Shown: positions 1 through 11,374 of the stretch, piece after piece
Numbering within the stretch: the first letter of the stretch is position 1
Layout of the letters: every line of letters begins with the position of its first letter
Source: Pilatotrama ljubarskyi
Taxonomy: Eukaryota; Basidiomycota; Agaricomycetes; Polyporales; Polyporaceae
Length of the DNA stretch: 64,000 bases
Reading direction: 5' to 3'
Assembly: GCA_022385805.1 (NCBI GenBank)
Contig: MU277705.1
Coordinates: 184,478-248,477 of the forward strand
Notes under the pieces: model-generated
The model's database searches: none
Told to the model about the DNA's origin: nothing
What the model saw: only the letters and a program-made list of their open reading frames with translations
Position numbers and translations under genes: made by a program

Positions 1-327
1 AAGTCGCTTTCTACCCTCAACCACTACGTGTGCCTTTATCAAGTGCTCCACAGGTAAGCTGAGCCTAGCGGGCTTTCCGCTGCGTGCCAAGCCCTGCTCA
101 ACATTGGTGCCAGCGATCTCAGGGTCAGGCTTCTGATACTGCTCAATCAGCCTCAAGATGTGCCACAACTCATCTTCTCGCATATCCGGCACACGATAAG
201 GAGATCGTGCTCGCGCTCGCAAGGCTCTTCGTTCCCGCCCCCACACGGACACAGGACAGCTTCTGCGCTCACAGACGGAGAAGGATTCAAGGTTGCAGAT
301 CACCGGAGGATTTGCGTGCCGCTTTAA
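1..327 (+). CDS. Possible 3' end of a gene cut by the window edge
   Basis: An open stretch from base 1 to 53 ends at a good donor (CAG|GTAAGC). The frame resumes after a CAG-type acceptor at 122, and 123-327 stays open to a TAA. This gives an 85-residue C-terminal fragment with no domain I recognise. The only support is a consistent phase across one plausible intron (54-122). The upstream part is outside the window, so I cannot exclude chance. Confidence 0.25.
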
Positions 328-681
328 GAAGGGCGGTGACGAGAGGAGGGGAATCTGTTGTCTTCTGCGCCGCTGTCGTTTCGCCGCATCAATTACACGC
401 CTGTTTGTTACTGGAATTTCCTCCTGAGCGTGCCGCCTATAGGCCTGGTATGCACCAGGACCCAGGCCCCACCCATGCTCGGCCGTTTAAGCGCCCACAG
501 CAAACTCGGTACAAATGAGGTGAAAGCATAATAAATCCTTCGCATTTGCATCGTGTTTTCTGAGAACAAACATGTATTAGATCTGGTGCACACATTCAAG
601 TTTGTACTACATTTTTCCCGAGCAAATTCAGCTCGATGCCCAGTGTTAGTATATGTACGCTGACAACACCTCTGGCTACAA
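328..681. other. Intergenic, nothing recognised
   Basis: I see no coding signal, repeat or RNA here. It separates the possible gene tail from the tRNA. Confidence 0.4.
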
Positions 682-819
682 GCCCCCGTTGTCTAATGGC
701 TATGACGTCAGACTTCTACACGGGGATTCCAAGGTTCCTTGCGGTGAGCAACGCGTGGAGATGATGGTGCTCCTCGCGCACGACCTCGGAGGTTGCGGGT
801 TCGAGTCCCGCCGGGGGTA
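682..819 (+). tRNA. tRNA-Arg(UCU) with a 66-nt intron
   Basis: The acceptor stem pairs 682-688 with 812-818 (one G-U), and the discriminator base is A819. The T arm is perfect: a 5-bp stem (795-799/807-811) with loop TTCGAGT. The internal B box GGTTCGAGTCC at 798-808 matches the Pol III consensus, and an A-box-like TTGTCTAATGG lies in the D-arm region. The anticodon loop is CTTCTA at 713-718 followed by C785, so the anticodon is TCT. The intron, 719-784, follows position 37, the canonical site, and contains GGAGA that can pair with the anticodon. The anticodon stem (708-712/786-790) has one A-G mismatch in the middle, so a decaying copy is possible. Intact flanks and a downstream T-run favour a working gene. 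Confidence 0.7.
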
Positions 820-830
820 GTCGGTTACGC

Positions 831-848
831 TTTTTATTTCTCTTTTTT
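831..848 (+). terminator. Pol III terminator T-runs
   Basis: T5 at 831-835 and T6 at 843-848 lie 12-24 nt after the tRNA 3' end, the usual position for RNA polymerase III termination. Confidence 0.55.
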
Positions 849-1663
849 CCCTCCTACTTTGCAAGTCTTGGGATCTCAGAGTGCGAACCTCTACGTTGTT
901 CTTGCTGAGCAGCCTTTTCTTTAGCCAGGAAGAAGAGTTGCCGATCCAGAGGGAGCCGGAAGGCAAGGCGCTCACCGTACAGGCAGCGTGATTCTCGCGG
1001 CGACTCTCGCTCGTCTTCCACCTTCTTGGCCAGTAACTGACATGTACGATTCTACAGGACAGAGGGAAGCGTACAAGATACAGCTGGAAATTTCTGAGAG
1101 GGCCGCTTGCGCGCCGTCAGCGGCATTCATGAATGTAGCAAGGACTGTGATGCTCGACGAGGGAGGCAAGTATCTCACCCGCTTCGTGGACCGTTAAATA
1201 GTCTCATTCCAGGCACTCATAGATGACAGAGTGTTTACTTGATAGAGATATTCTCGCAGTTGCAAGCCCAGAGGCCGCCGAGCCAGCGCGGCATTGTGGC
1301 GAAGGATCGACGGTCATCCACGTCTTCCTCCGGGCGAGGACATTTGAGCTTGCTCTCGTCGAGAGTGACTCGCTTTCTCGAGAGTCGCACTCTCAGGCTA
1401 TCACCACCCGCTGTGTGGACACAATTGCTCTGCGGGCTCCACCAGTCAGCCAAAGCTCCGGCATGTCGGACCCTCCATCACCACTCGGCCATATCCCGTC
1501 CCGTCCAAGCTTTGGCTGCAGAATAAAAAGCGCACAAAGGCGTTTGTCGTGACAGCCACAGTGCACAATTGGCGATCTAGTGTCATCGCATCCAAGCGCG
1601 GTGCGACTCACGACCATTTCGCCACATCTCGATGGAGGCAAGTCTGTGGCCATGGCTGGTGAA
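849..1663. other. Intergenic, nothing recognised
   Basis: Short overlapping open frames occur on both strands, with no splice-consistent continuation and no family resemblance. I see no repeat or RNA. Confidence 0.4.
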
Positions 1664-1669
1664 TATAAG
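1664..1669 (+). promoter_or_regulatory. TATA-like element
   Basis: TATAAG lies 64-69 nt upstream of the ATG at 1733, a reasonable spacing for the small gene that follows. Confidence 0.35.
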
Positions 1670-1732
1670 ACTCGGTGCGACTGCGACTGCAGGTCAAAAC
1701 TATCCCGTCTTCGTCCCTGCAGAGTACCAATC

Positions 1733-2250
1733 ATGACCGACTCCGTGTCTCCATTTGTCAAGTGCATCGAGGCGTTTGCCTATCAGGACCCTCTACCTCC
1801 GGTGCAGCGGTGCGTTTATTTTGGCCATGGCATACTTCATACCGGGGATGGCTGACCACTCTACTTGCAGTACGGAACAGGAGGAGGCGATCTCTGCCAT
1901 GTTGGAAGAGTGGATCAACGCCGAGCAAGAGCAGATCGCATGGGGCGGTTACATCAGAGACTACCTCCCGAATGAAGATGAGCGGTAAGCACTCCCGCAA
2001 CGGAACTAGCCACTGTCAGTCCAGCTGACCATCGAGCAGGACGAGCCCGGAAGAGCTGGCTACCCGTAAAGAATTCGCAGACACATTGTACGATAACTTG
2101 CGCTTCGAGGGTCCCGAAGACTTCGAGGAGTTGCAGAGGGGCGACATCGGCCATGCGAAATTGAGGGCGGACCATTCGTCCTCGAACGACTGGCAGTCGG
2201 ACAACTCGTCTGACGAAGTCTCTACCGCTTCCGAGGACGACTCAAACTGA
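1733..2250 (+). CDS. Small acidic hypothetical protein, 3 exons
   Basis: Exons 1733-1809, 1871-1984 and 2040-2250 join in phase (77 + 114 + 211 nt) into a 133-residue protein. Both introns, 61 and 55 nt, have GT-AG ends (GTGCGT and GTAAGC donors). The protein is acidic: the middle is rich in Glu/Gln around MLEEWINAEQEQ, and the last 30 residues are Ser/Asp-rich. I see no signal peptide, no membrane segment and no recognised domain. The fit of two introns to one frame and the TATA-like element upstream make it a believable gene. It ends about 410 bp from the convergent end of the MFS gene. Function unknown. Confidence 0.6.
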
Positions 2251-2659
2251 GCGCCGGCAGGCCTGACGAAGACACCGGATGTGCCTTCGCGGACGATCCG
2301 TACGGCACGCCACACGTTCTCGTGATGGTCGTCTGAAGCGCGCCTTTCAAGCCACCAAACGCGTTTCCCCGTGGTGGCCTGTTATCAGCCCAGGTCGGCG
2401 TCCTCATCGATACCCTGCTTCATATACCACTTCTTCTCCGCTCACCCGCATGCAATCTGTCTCTGCAACTGTCGCTCATATGCATCCATGATCCCCTTGT
2501 ATGCCCTGCGATGCACCTCTCCCGTTTTGTAGCCCTATCGACATCCGTAGATTAGCCACAGATATTCCATAGGATTGTCCCCTAGTTCCTATATACGATA
2601 CACAGATCTACGTTCACACAAGAAATACGATGAGAAGTCTACCCAGCGCGGTCTTACCA
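2251..2659. other. Convergent intergenic spacer
   Basis: This presumably holds the two 3' UTRs of the small gene on its left and the MFS gene on its right. No other feature is seen. Confidence 0.4.
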
Positions 2660-5418
2660 TCACTCCTCGTCTTCCCAAATGACGACCTCGGGTATCCTCT
2701 CCCTGCTCGCCTGACGCCGCTGCGTCCGCAGATCATGCCAGCCAGCGTAGACCCCGAGCGCAAGTGCGACGCAGCACACGCCGATCGTCAGCTTGATGCT
2801 GTCGATGTAGCACTCCCGGCCCTGAACGCAGTGATGGTCGCCGGGGATCCCGCCGCGTGTGCGAATACCGCTCGTGACGTCCGCGATCAACGTGGACGCA
2901 GAAGGTGTAGAGGACATGGAGGATGCGAGCGAGGAGAGAGCGGAGAGACTGCTGTTCTGGGCGGGGGACGCGTCGTCGTCTGTGCCATGAGCGTCGAGGT
3001 TGCGTCCGAAGGCAATGGAAAGAATGTTCCCGCCGATCATAGGCGACAGCGAGACGAAGCCCCAGTTCTCCGAGAAGTGCGCTATCATGGATATAGGGCA
3101 TGTCAGTGTATGTACCAGTGAGATAACGAATAAACCGCTCACGCAAGCCGAACCACTCAATCACCATAGTCGGGAAGAGCCCGAAAAGCCCTCCGTACGC
3201 GACGCCGAGAAGCGCACTTGCTTTCCAGAGGTTCTGGATGTCCTCGATGAAGTAGCACATCACTTGCGAGATGACGAACATGCCCGCGACAAGAGCGATG
3301 CAGAAGGAGCGCGGAAGGCGGAGCTTGGCTTTGGTGAAGTCAGCTATCACACCTAGAGACGCGTGATGGAAGGTCAGGAAAGCAGAGAGAACATGTCCGA
3401 GTGGGAGTCACCTATGAGGATACGTCCGAGACAATTCATCACGCTAATGGTCGAGACTTGGGTCGCTTGCCATTGCGCGGCCTTGACCTCGTCATAGTCT
3501 GGATTGTCGTTCGCGAACAGCGCTTGTGAGATAGCGCCGACGTTGTTGATGTCTGCAGCAAGTCAGCTCATGGTAAGGGTGAGAAGCCGGGACAGACGTA
3601 CACATCAAGCCACTACCGCTCACTAATGTACAGAAACGCGTGAGATAATGAGCAACGTAGAACAGGAAGGTAACTCTTACGCAGGGCGCAGACTGTGAAT
3701 AGCAACCAGAACTCGGCCGTCTTAAACAAGCGTTTCCCGTGAATGTTGGGCTCCCCGTCCACAGTCTTCTCTGCATTACTCCTGATACTTCTCCTCGATA
3801 TTGAACGCGAGCTGTGCGAGCGATGCCGCGCGAGACCGCCGCGGGTAGGGCTGAGCGCGACCGAGTCAACTTGACCCGGCACCACGTAGTCCGATGGAGC
3901 ATGCGGGTGTATGGAGGACACAAGGGGTTCTTCCTCTTCGAGTTCGACTGCGGGTTCCCGCTCCTCCTCTTCGCCGTCTTCGTCCGCGTTCGGAGCAAGC
4001 AGGTGCGTGTGGCTCGTGTTATCGATAGAGTACGCCCTGGGAGAGCCTGACCCGAGTCCCTCGCCAACGCCGTAGTCAGCGGGGCTCTCAGGCGTCCCGT
4101 CTTCCATCCGCCTGGTCGAGTCCGTATGAGGGGGAGGTATCGGGCGGACGAACAGGAAGCCGAGGATCATGGGGAAAGCGGTGCCGATCGCCAAGGTGAG
4201 CAAGAGGGAGGCCGTGTTCCCAGGAAAGAACGTCCGCGCGATAGTGGAGAAGAGGAAGGCTGAGAGGCCAAACCCAGAGATGACAATCCCATTGGCGGTG
4301 GCACGCTGTACGCATCAGGTGAGTCGTCGCGGTACTACCGTGAGTGAAAGGAGTGCAAAGGAACGTACTGTCTTATCCGGAAAGCTCTTTGCCGTGGCGT
4401 TCATCGAGCCTACCAGTCCGCCATTCCCTCCAATGCCGGTGAGGAAGCCACAGAGTACGAGGACGCAGAAAGACACCGTCGATATGCTGCTAGCACCCTC
4501 TGGAAGGCCGTCGATGAAGAACTGGCGGATACCGAGGTATCCGGTGAGGAGCGAGAAGAACGCCATGATCATGAGCACCCTGGGCCCTCGTCGGTCGACT
4601 ATACCACCCCATATTGGGGCTGTGCCGTATACGCCGACTGGAGGAAGAAGTCAGGACCGCAAGGAAAGGAGCGATTCACGAGAGGCGTACTGTTTCCTGA
4701 GAGACCAATGATATTGATCTGCGTATGTGTGAGCTTCAGGCGCGCGCCGAGTTGTGGGCCGTACGCTGGACAGAGGCACTATGAGTCCCAGCTTCGGATT
4801 GAACACGCATGGTCCAAGAAGGCCCTTGAAGCTGATATGCGATAGTCCCGATGTCGAGTACGGCATTATAAAACGCCCAGCTGCGCTAGCGTCGCGTTGC
4901 CTTATACACAGCAATGCCAGCACCTCAGGCCCGTCCGACAGCGCCGCGGTCATGGGTTGTGCTCCATCGGATGACGAGCAGCTAGTGTGCATGTCTCTGG
5001 ACGTCCAACAGGCATGAACCTGAATGAAAGAACAGGATGTCATGCCAGCGGTAACTGACTCCGTAATGAAGTCAACGGAAGGAGCACGCATCAATTGAGC
5101 GCCGCACGGCTCATACACAGAACCTGCGCATGAAGCATCGTGTAGGCGTGCAACAACACGCAGGATTGGCAAACCAATAGTTCACGCGGCGCGCAGCCAC
5201 ATTGTCTGTCGCTCCGAGGACCCCATCGGACTTGATAAGCATTCGAGGTTCGGACATACCTGAGAAGACCTAGGCGGGAGTATCAGGAGCTAAGCATTCT
5301 GCAATGACTACTCAGTACGCACATAGTTGGTTCCAGATGCAAGCGCAACGAGGATGGAGGTCAGAAAGCTTGATATTCGCGCAAAGCTGAATAGTGGCGG
5401 CGGGTGATTGACATGCAT
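2660..5418 (-). CDS. MFS transporter, nodulin-like/monocarboxylate-type
   Basis: A major facilitator of 622 residues built from nine exons: 5418-5323, 5269-5260 (10 nt), 4765-4691, 4637-4369, 4305-3681, 3622-3602 (21 nt), 3552-3412, 3352-3143 and 3081-2660. All phases close. Motifs include ASGTNYVFSAYGPQLG in the first membrane hairpin, IWGGIVDRRGPR (the MFS loop 2-3 signature), GLMYINNVGAISQ and FSENWGFVSLSP. Between the two six-helix halves sits a long cytosolic loop with Glu-rich runs and Ser/Arg-rich stretches. The family exports or imports small organic solutes; the substrate here is unknown. The start is the ATG just before the first hydrophobic segment. The 10-nt exon codes for VFS plus one base and is flanked by good splice sites. 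The intron after it (5259-4766, 494 nt) is about nine times the usual length in this window. Confidence 0.85.
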
Positions 5419-6147
5419 GGATAGCCCTACGTTTCAGCGCTGGTGACGAAGATCTGCAGGTATAGTGCTGGCGTGAGTTTACTGCGAGCTCATTAATGTA
5501 AGCAAGATGTGTGCTGAGTGCGTATGAGAGCGAGTAACGGGGGGAGACAGATGGACGAGCGAGTAGAATGAGAGTGAGAGTGAGAGTTGCGAGCAAGGCG
5601 GGCACTCTCTGCCCGAAGCACACACGGCTCCCCGGTCCGCCCGACATCGCCAACGCCACGGTCACGTGTGCTACCTCCAGAGATAGCGCGCCGAGGGACA
5701 TCGCGGCGGCAACGTCGCAACGACGTGCGGCCGTATCATCCGCATTTGGATGGACACACGAACGGCACGAGTCGGACAGCATGCATGATTCGAGAGCGGC
5801 ACGGATACAACGAGCAGGAGCGACAGCGAGGGCAGAGCTAACTTATTCTACAGACTTAGCGGAGAGATAGCATGGCCAGATGTTACTATCTAAGCGCGAT
5901 GACTAGGCTATGCTACATGCGGGACTATCGAGACAACGAGGCAACAGCCTAAGGATGGAGACAGGAAACGCGATACGCTGTCAAAGGGGGAGATACTGAG
6001 TACCATACGAATGTCAATAACGGTGCGCAGGCCTGTAGACTCGTCCGGGAACCTGGAGTAGCATACCGGAGAGCATACGGTGGTACGAGGGCGAGGACGC
6101 GCGCGAAAGGAAACGAGACTGGCATGTACGACTAGCGTAGCAGGTGT
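5419..6147. other. Intergenic with a short GAGAGT microsatellite
   Basis: Upstream region of the MFS gene. The only structure seen is three perfect copies of GAGAGT at 5570-5587. No gene is supported. Confidence 0.4.
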
Positions 6148-6770
6148 CTAGAGGCTGAAGAATATGGTGACGAGCACGGAGCCGATTAGGATGGTTGTAG
6201 GGCTTCCGAAGCCCACAGCAGGGCCAGCGGCATTGGTTTGAGCAAGTATGTTGTCCTGCGGGAGAGGGGACGGTATGACCTGCGGAGGACCAATGAGCTA
6301 GTGTTGACGATCACTGCATAGATACTCACCGAGACGACGGCTGAGGAGACCGCTGAAACGTCCACCGAGGAGGGCTCGGAGACGGGAGCCTCCGAGGTAC
6401 TACTCCCCTGAGCGTCCTCAGAGAGGGGAGATATGTCTGCTGCCGGTTCCTGGCTGCCGGCTACAGCAGGAGTATCGATCGCCACCGGGATGTTGGGGTC
6501 GGTGGGGACGTTGTCCGGAGCCTCTGCCAGGGGGGCACCGGCCGGCGCACCGGTAGACCCCTCAGTACCCTCTGCGGCATCAGGGACGGCGTCGAGCATG
6601 TAGCGCGTCATCGGAAGGATGAAGGCGGAGGCTACACGTGATGAGGTGTCAGTGCGAGGACTTGGAAGTGCTTCCCCGATCTGCGTACCTTGAGGAGCCT
6701 CGGTTGCCACGAAGGCAAGGGCGGCGGCAGCAACGATGAAGACGGAGCGGAAGAGCTGCATGGTGTGCAA
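6148..6770 (-). CDS. Small secreted, probably GPI-anchored surface protein
   Basis: Exons 6770-6689, 6631-6330 and 6279-6148 give 171 residues in phase. The N-terminus is a clear signal peptide (a short leader, then the hydrophobic run VFIVAAAALAFVA). The middle is low-complexity, rich in Ala, Pro, Ser, Glu and Thr. The last exon ends in a hydrophobic tail, TILIGSVLVTIFFSL, after a Gly/Ala-rich stretch. That is the usual layout of a GPI-attachment signal with small residues at the omega site. I infer a cell-wall or plasma-membrane surface protein without enzymatic activity. No conserved domain is recognised. The downstream acceptor (6280) was chosen because it restores the hydrophobic tail; reading through the intron gives a shorter, non-hydrophobic end. 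Confidence 0.65.
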
Positions 6771-8539
6771 GGTGTGTGTGCAAAAGAGCGGCGGTAGACT
6801 GGAGAGGGTACGGTGGAATAGATACGAATAGCTTATAGAAAGAACGAAGGATGCGCGAGCCTATCTATGCTTGAAGTAGACTGCGGAGAAGGAAAGCCAG
6901 ATGCAAAGGGCAGTCGTCGGTGGTGACAGGTCCTATGCGAAACGCCGGGAAGAGCTGGCGGTAGGCGGTACAGTACGAGAGCACTGGTTGCAGTTGGAAA
7001 CGGGTGGAGACATCCTTATAACGGCTCCCAAGTGGAGAGCACGTATACCTGAGAATGTACCATCCTTGTAGTCGCGGTCAATGTCTCGCCCGGCTCTTAC
7101 TGAGTGCGAGGGCGGGAAGGATCCGTGCTGGCGAGAGGACGTGCAAAGTACTAACGCTATACCGTATCGGGTGCATCAGCTAGCATCTCGACGAGGGCTG
7201 CAATTTTGCGGGATGCAAATGCATCATCTGTACCGAGCGCGGAGGGCTGAGCTTCGCCTTGTACTCTCGGAGCCGCGGCATCGTTGGAGGGCGAGGACGT
7301 GGACGAGGATCAAGAATGGTCCTGCCTTTTCCGGAAGTGCACGGTCACGTCGTCATGGGCGCCTAAGTCTCGTTGTTCCCGGTTTGTGCGTGAGTTTGTC
7401 CCTGCGCCCGTCCTGCGCATGCTCGGATCTGGACTTTGGCGATTACCTCGCTCTGAGCGCGCCCGACACTCAGTCTCCGCCTGCTTCTAGTGCGCAGGAA
7501 ATCTTGGAAATCTAGGGCAGAGAAAGGCGCACCCTACATACACTCCGCCCACGCACTGGCGGTATGCATTGTACCTGGGGAATGCAATCCGTGGGCCCTC
7601 CTGGGGCTATGGTACGTATAGCCTGGGCAGAGAAGATGCTTGGTATACCTTGATAATACAAGCGATACGTGCGAGTATGTGTCGAGATGGGTACAAGGCC
7701 TGAAATAATCTCCGAGGGGTTCCTTTGCGCCGAGCGCCCGACTTTGTATGCACAGACCACCTATCCCTTCTATATCCCGCTGTTAGTTCATGGCTCAAGG
7801 AGGTTCTGAACGGCAGTGGAAAGCTACCTGAGTGGTTAAATATACGCAGGCGACTTTGCCAGGGATGGAAGTCAAGCGTGCAACCGGCACGAGAGTCCGC
7901 GTCTCCCGGGCCCATTCACCCCGGCACCATGCCTTGTTCTGAGATGCCGGAGGCTGAGGGAACGGCAAGTTATTTGCGTAATGGACTGCGTCTATGCAAG
8001 CATACTAAGCGTTCTCTCACTGAAGAATCCCGTTTCATCTAGGACTTGCTTTCATCGCCGAAGTCACGAACGGCCCGTGCACTGGTGTTTATATGCGGCA
8101 CAAATCGAGAGAGGAGTGCCCCTGTTCTTGCGTATCGAGACATCGGGTATATTCATCGCACGCTGGCAGAGCGTCTCTCACCGCACCAGTTCAGACATTT
8201 GTTCGTGCGTAGTCACGTACGTAGCATCGAAGTCCGACTCAGGCAATTGGAATGCCGGGGTGGGTACTACTTGGCCTCCTGCACTGCCGCCGCCACACGA
8301 TCACTGCCTTTTCCACTGTGCCTGCAAGGGACTAACCTAGTCGACATATCACAAGGGGTATTAGCCTCGCATCGTAAGTCGCTTGATCAACTCGATGCTC
8401 AATCGCGGGCAGGGCAGGGTGAGCGAGCCTTGGGTATGTTCGGCTGTGTGTACATTCACTATCCTGGCGTATCGTACATGTGAGGAGCCGAACCATTAAC
8501 GTTGGCTTGCCGCGCATTCCGAATCTGTCCATTGCATCG
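6771..8539. other. Long intergenic stretch, no gene supported
   Basis: About 1.8 kb between the GPI-type gene and transketolase. Open frames are short and give compositionally random peptides on both strands. I could not link any of them through plausible introns. Confidence 0.4.
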
Positions 8540-11374
8540 TTATAGATGCGCCCTAGCGATGGGCCTAATGGCCTTCACTAGAGGCGATATAACCTTGCCG
8601 CCCTTCGCCTTGTAGAAGTCGACCACGTCCTTACCGACCTTCGCGATGTCTATGCCAAGTAGATTCAGTCCTCGTTACGGCACAATGGAGCGACATAGGA
8701 GCTTACTGGAGGAAGTCAATCCGAACTTCTCATATACCTTCGGCCAGGGACCACAAGCGCCGAAGCCGAAGAGACCGAATGCCTATGCGAAATGAGCGCT
8801 GTTTCGAACATAAGGGAGGATGCCTCGCACCTCATGGCTGTATTTCTGCCATCCGAGAGTCTTCATTACCACTCAGTGCTCGTCCTTGAGCGAGATATCA
8901 CCAATGAAGTCCTCACCGAGAGCGCCTCGACGGACAAGATAGGTGCGCCGCTCCGCAGCACGCTGAGCCTGTACTCCAGCGGCTGCATGTCAAAGATGGA
9001 CCAGCACGGCAAGCTGACGACGCGCGCCCTTATGCCGTCATCCTTCAACATCTTTGCGGCAGCGAGGGAGATCGACACTTCGCTTCCGGTGCTGACGATC
9101 GTCAAGTCTTCGCCTTGAACCTCTTGTAGGACGTAGCCGCCCTTGAGAGCGCGCTTAACAGAACTCCCCACCAGGTTCTTCAGGTCTTGTCGTGAGAGTG
9201 CGAGGATGGAGGGCGTCTGCCGGCGCGTGAGCGCAGAGTAGTACGCGGCGGACGTTTCGTTTCCGTCCGCGGGGCGCCAAAAGTCGAGGTTCGGCATCGC
9301 ACGGAAGTGCGCGGCGGTCTCGATGGGTTGATGGGTGGGCCCGTCTTCGCCGAGCCCGATGGAGTCGTGTGTGGCTGCGAGGAAAGGAGTGAATGTAGCG
9401 GGACAATTGCGGGGTAGCGTACTGACCAATCCAGATGACCTGGTGTCTGCTAAGCGCGGACAATCGGACGGCGCCTGCGGCGTATCCGACGAAGTTCTGC
9501 GGTCGATTTTAGTTCGCGTGTATCTACGCACCCATAAATGACGAGGCACACCAAGAGGGTCCCGACGAAGGGAATGACGCCGCCGTATGCATGCAGGCCG
9601 TTCGCAATGGCGCCCATGGCATGCTCGCGTACGCCGTAGCGGATGTAAGTACCCTTGTAACTTCCCAGTCCAGTGCTGTCAGGTTGGAAGTCGACCATCG
9701 TCTCTGTCCTCGTCAGGTTGGCTTCCGTGAGATCTGCCGAGCCGCCTATGAGCTCTGGGAGCTTAGGGACCAAGGCCGTCAAGACGGTCTCAGAGAAGTG
9801 ACGCGTAGTCTGCGGAGGATCGGAAGGTTTGTAGGTGGGCAACCCCCTCTCCCAGCCGTAGGGCAGCTTGCCCGAGATGCGTCGCATCAGCTCGGCGTGC
9901 TCGGTTGGGTACCTCTTGCGGTAAGATTCGAGCATGTCGTTCCACGCTGCGTCGGAGATCTCGCCGTGAGAAGCGACGCCGGCGTAGATGTCGTAAGTCT
10001 CTTGGGGGATGAAGAAAGACCGGTCTGCGGGAAGGCCAAAATTCATCTTGAGAGCCTGAACGTCATCGGACTGCAGAGCTGCATGGTGTCGGCTTCCTAA
10101 TCTGAATGAGAGTACACCATAGGGAGACGTACGAGCACCGTGAATGCCGGGAGTGCCCTGGTCTCTTGAGCCGAAACCGATAGTCGTGCGCAGGCGAATG
10201 AGCGTCGGCTTGTGATTCTCCTCTCGTGCTTCAAGGAAGGCATTGTAGATGTCTTCGAGATCGCTGACGGAAGAATCAGTACGGGCCTAGCTGAGGGGTA
10301 GACTGAGTCATACTTGTCGCCATCGTCCACATGGAGCGTCTGCCAGCCATATGCCTGGAAACGCTTCTCCACGTCCTCCGTGAATGCTACCGCAGTATCA
10401 CCGTCGATGGATATGTCTGCTGATGAGGTCAGTCGGAGTGCTGGTCCGGCGTGGGGAAGAAGTGGGCTGACGATTGTCATCGTAGACCTAGATCTCAAGC
10501 TGAGTCGTGCTCAATGATGACGAGGGAGTCACGACTATCATACCACAATCAAGTTCCCAAGTTGTAAATGACCGGCGAGGGAAGCAGCTTCGCTTGCCAC
10601 GCCCTCCATCTGGCAACCATCACCTGTGAATACTGACCGCTAGTGAATCATTGCGGCCGCAGCTCGGGCCAGACCAGACACACCATACGTGTAATTGTCG
10701 ATCACATCGAAGCCGTCTTTGTTGTAGGTCGCACTGAAGTGGGCTTGTGCAATGGCGAGTCCGACGCCGTTTGCAAAACCTTGGCCTAGGGGACCAGTGG
10801 TGACTTCGACGCCGTCTGTCAGGATGGCTTCGGGATGGCCAGGCGTGTTGGAATCGAGTTGACGGAACTGCTTGAGGTCGTTCATGGACATCTTGTAACC
10901 CAGGAGATGCAGAAGAATGTACTGAAGCACGCAACTGTCGAGAATGCGTGAGTTCCATCCTGCGTTTAGCGCATGACTGGACTTACGCGTGGCTGGTGGT
11001 GGGTTGGGCGCATGGCATGAGCTGATGCGTGACATGCTCTGAACGGCGCATGCATACCCGTTTGACAGCACAAAACGGTCACGATTGAACCATTTGGAGT
11101 TCCTCGGATTGGCATTGAGGAAACTGGTCCCCGAGTCAGCCTCCCCTCATGGCAACGTCCGGATTATCGCCAAACCGAGTGAAGAGAATGTGAGCGGCAG
11201 GTGCCATTCCCATCGCCGAACCTGTGTCACTCTAACTCATCTGCGCGTCTCTCGGAGAGCGGCAATCGACGTACCAGGGTGACCGGTGTTGACATTGCCG
11301 ACAATATCGGCGACTAGAGCGCGGATGGTCGCGATAGAGATGGCATCTGCAGGGTGAGGGATGAAGGTGGACAT
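8540..11374 (-). CDS. TKL1: Transketolase
   Basis: Thiamine-diphosphate enzyme of the non-oxidative pentose phosphate pathway; it moves two-carbon units between ketose and aldose phosphates. Fifteen exons: 11374-11275, 11221-11176, 11123-11058, 10992-10987 (6 nt), 10934-10684, 10632-10544, 10487-10472 (16 nt), 10416-10314, 10263-10133, 10096-9552, 9496-9427, 9374-8917, 8860-8831, 8782-8707 and 8649-8540. They sum to 698 residues, close to the family's roughly 680. Landmarks in order: NTGHPG near the start, NGHAC, the ThDP-binding stretch [17 protein letters not shown] with VVYDDN following, [43 protein letters not shown] and IVSTGSEVS. The 6-nt exon supplies CAC plus flanking bases of the invariant NGHAC motif. 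I see no frameshift; the enzyme should be functional and cytosolic (no targeting peptide). Confidence 0.95.

Noticed and set aside
84..518. 144-residue open frame at the left edge
   Set aside because: Overlaps the better splice-consistent tail in another frame; composition looks random and no domain is seen.
10624..10683. Direct splice to the CACAG at 10624 in transketolase, giving YGDGC
   Set aside because: Using the TCAG acceptor at 10633 instead yields YVFTGDGC, which matches the family without a deletion.
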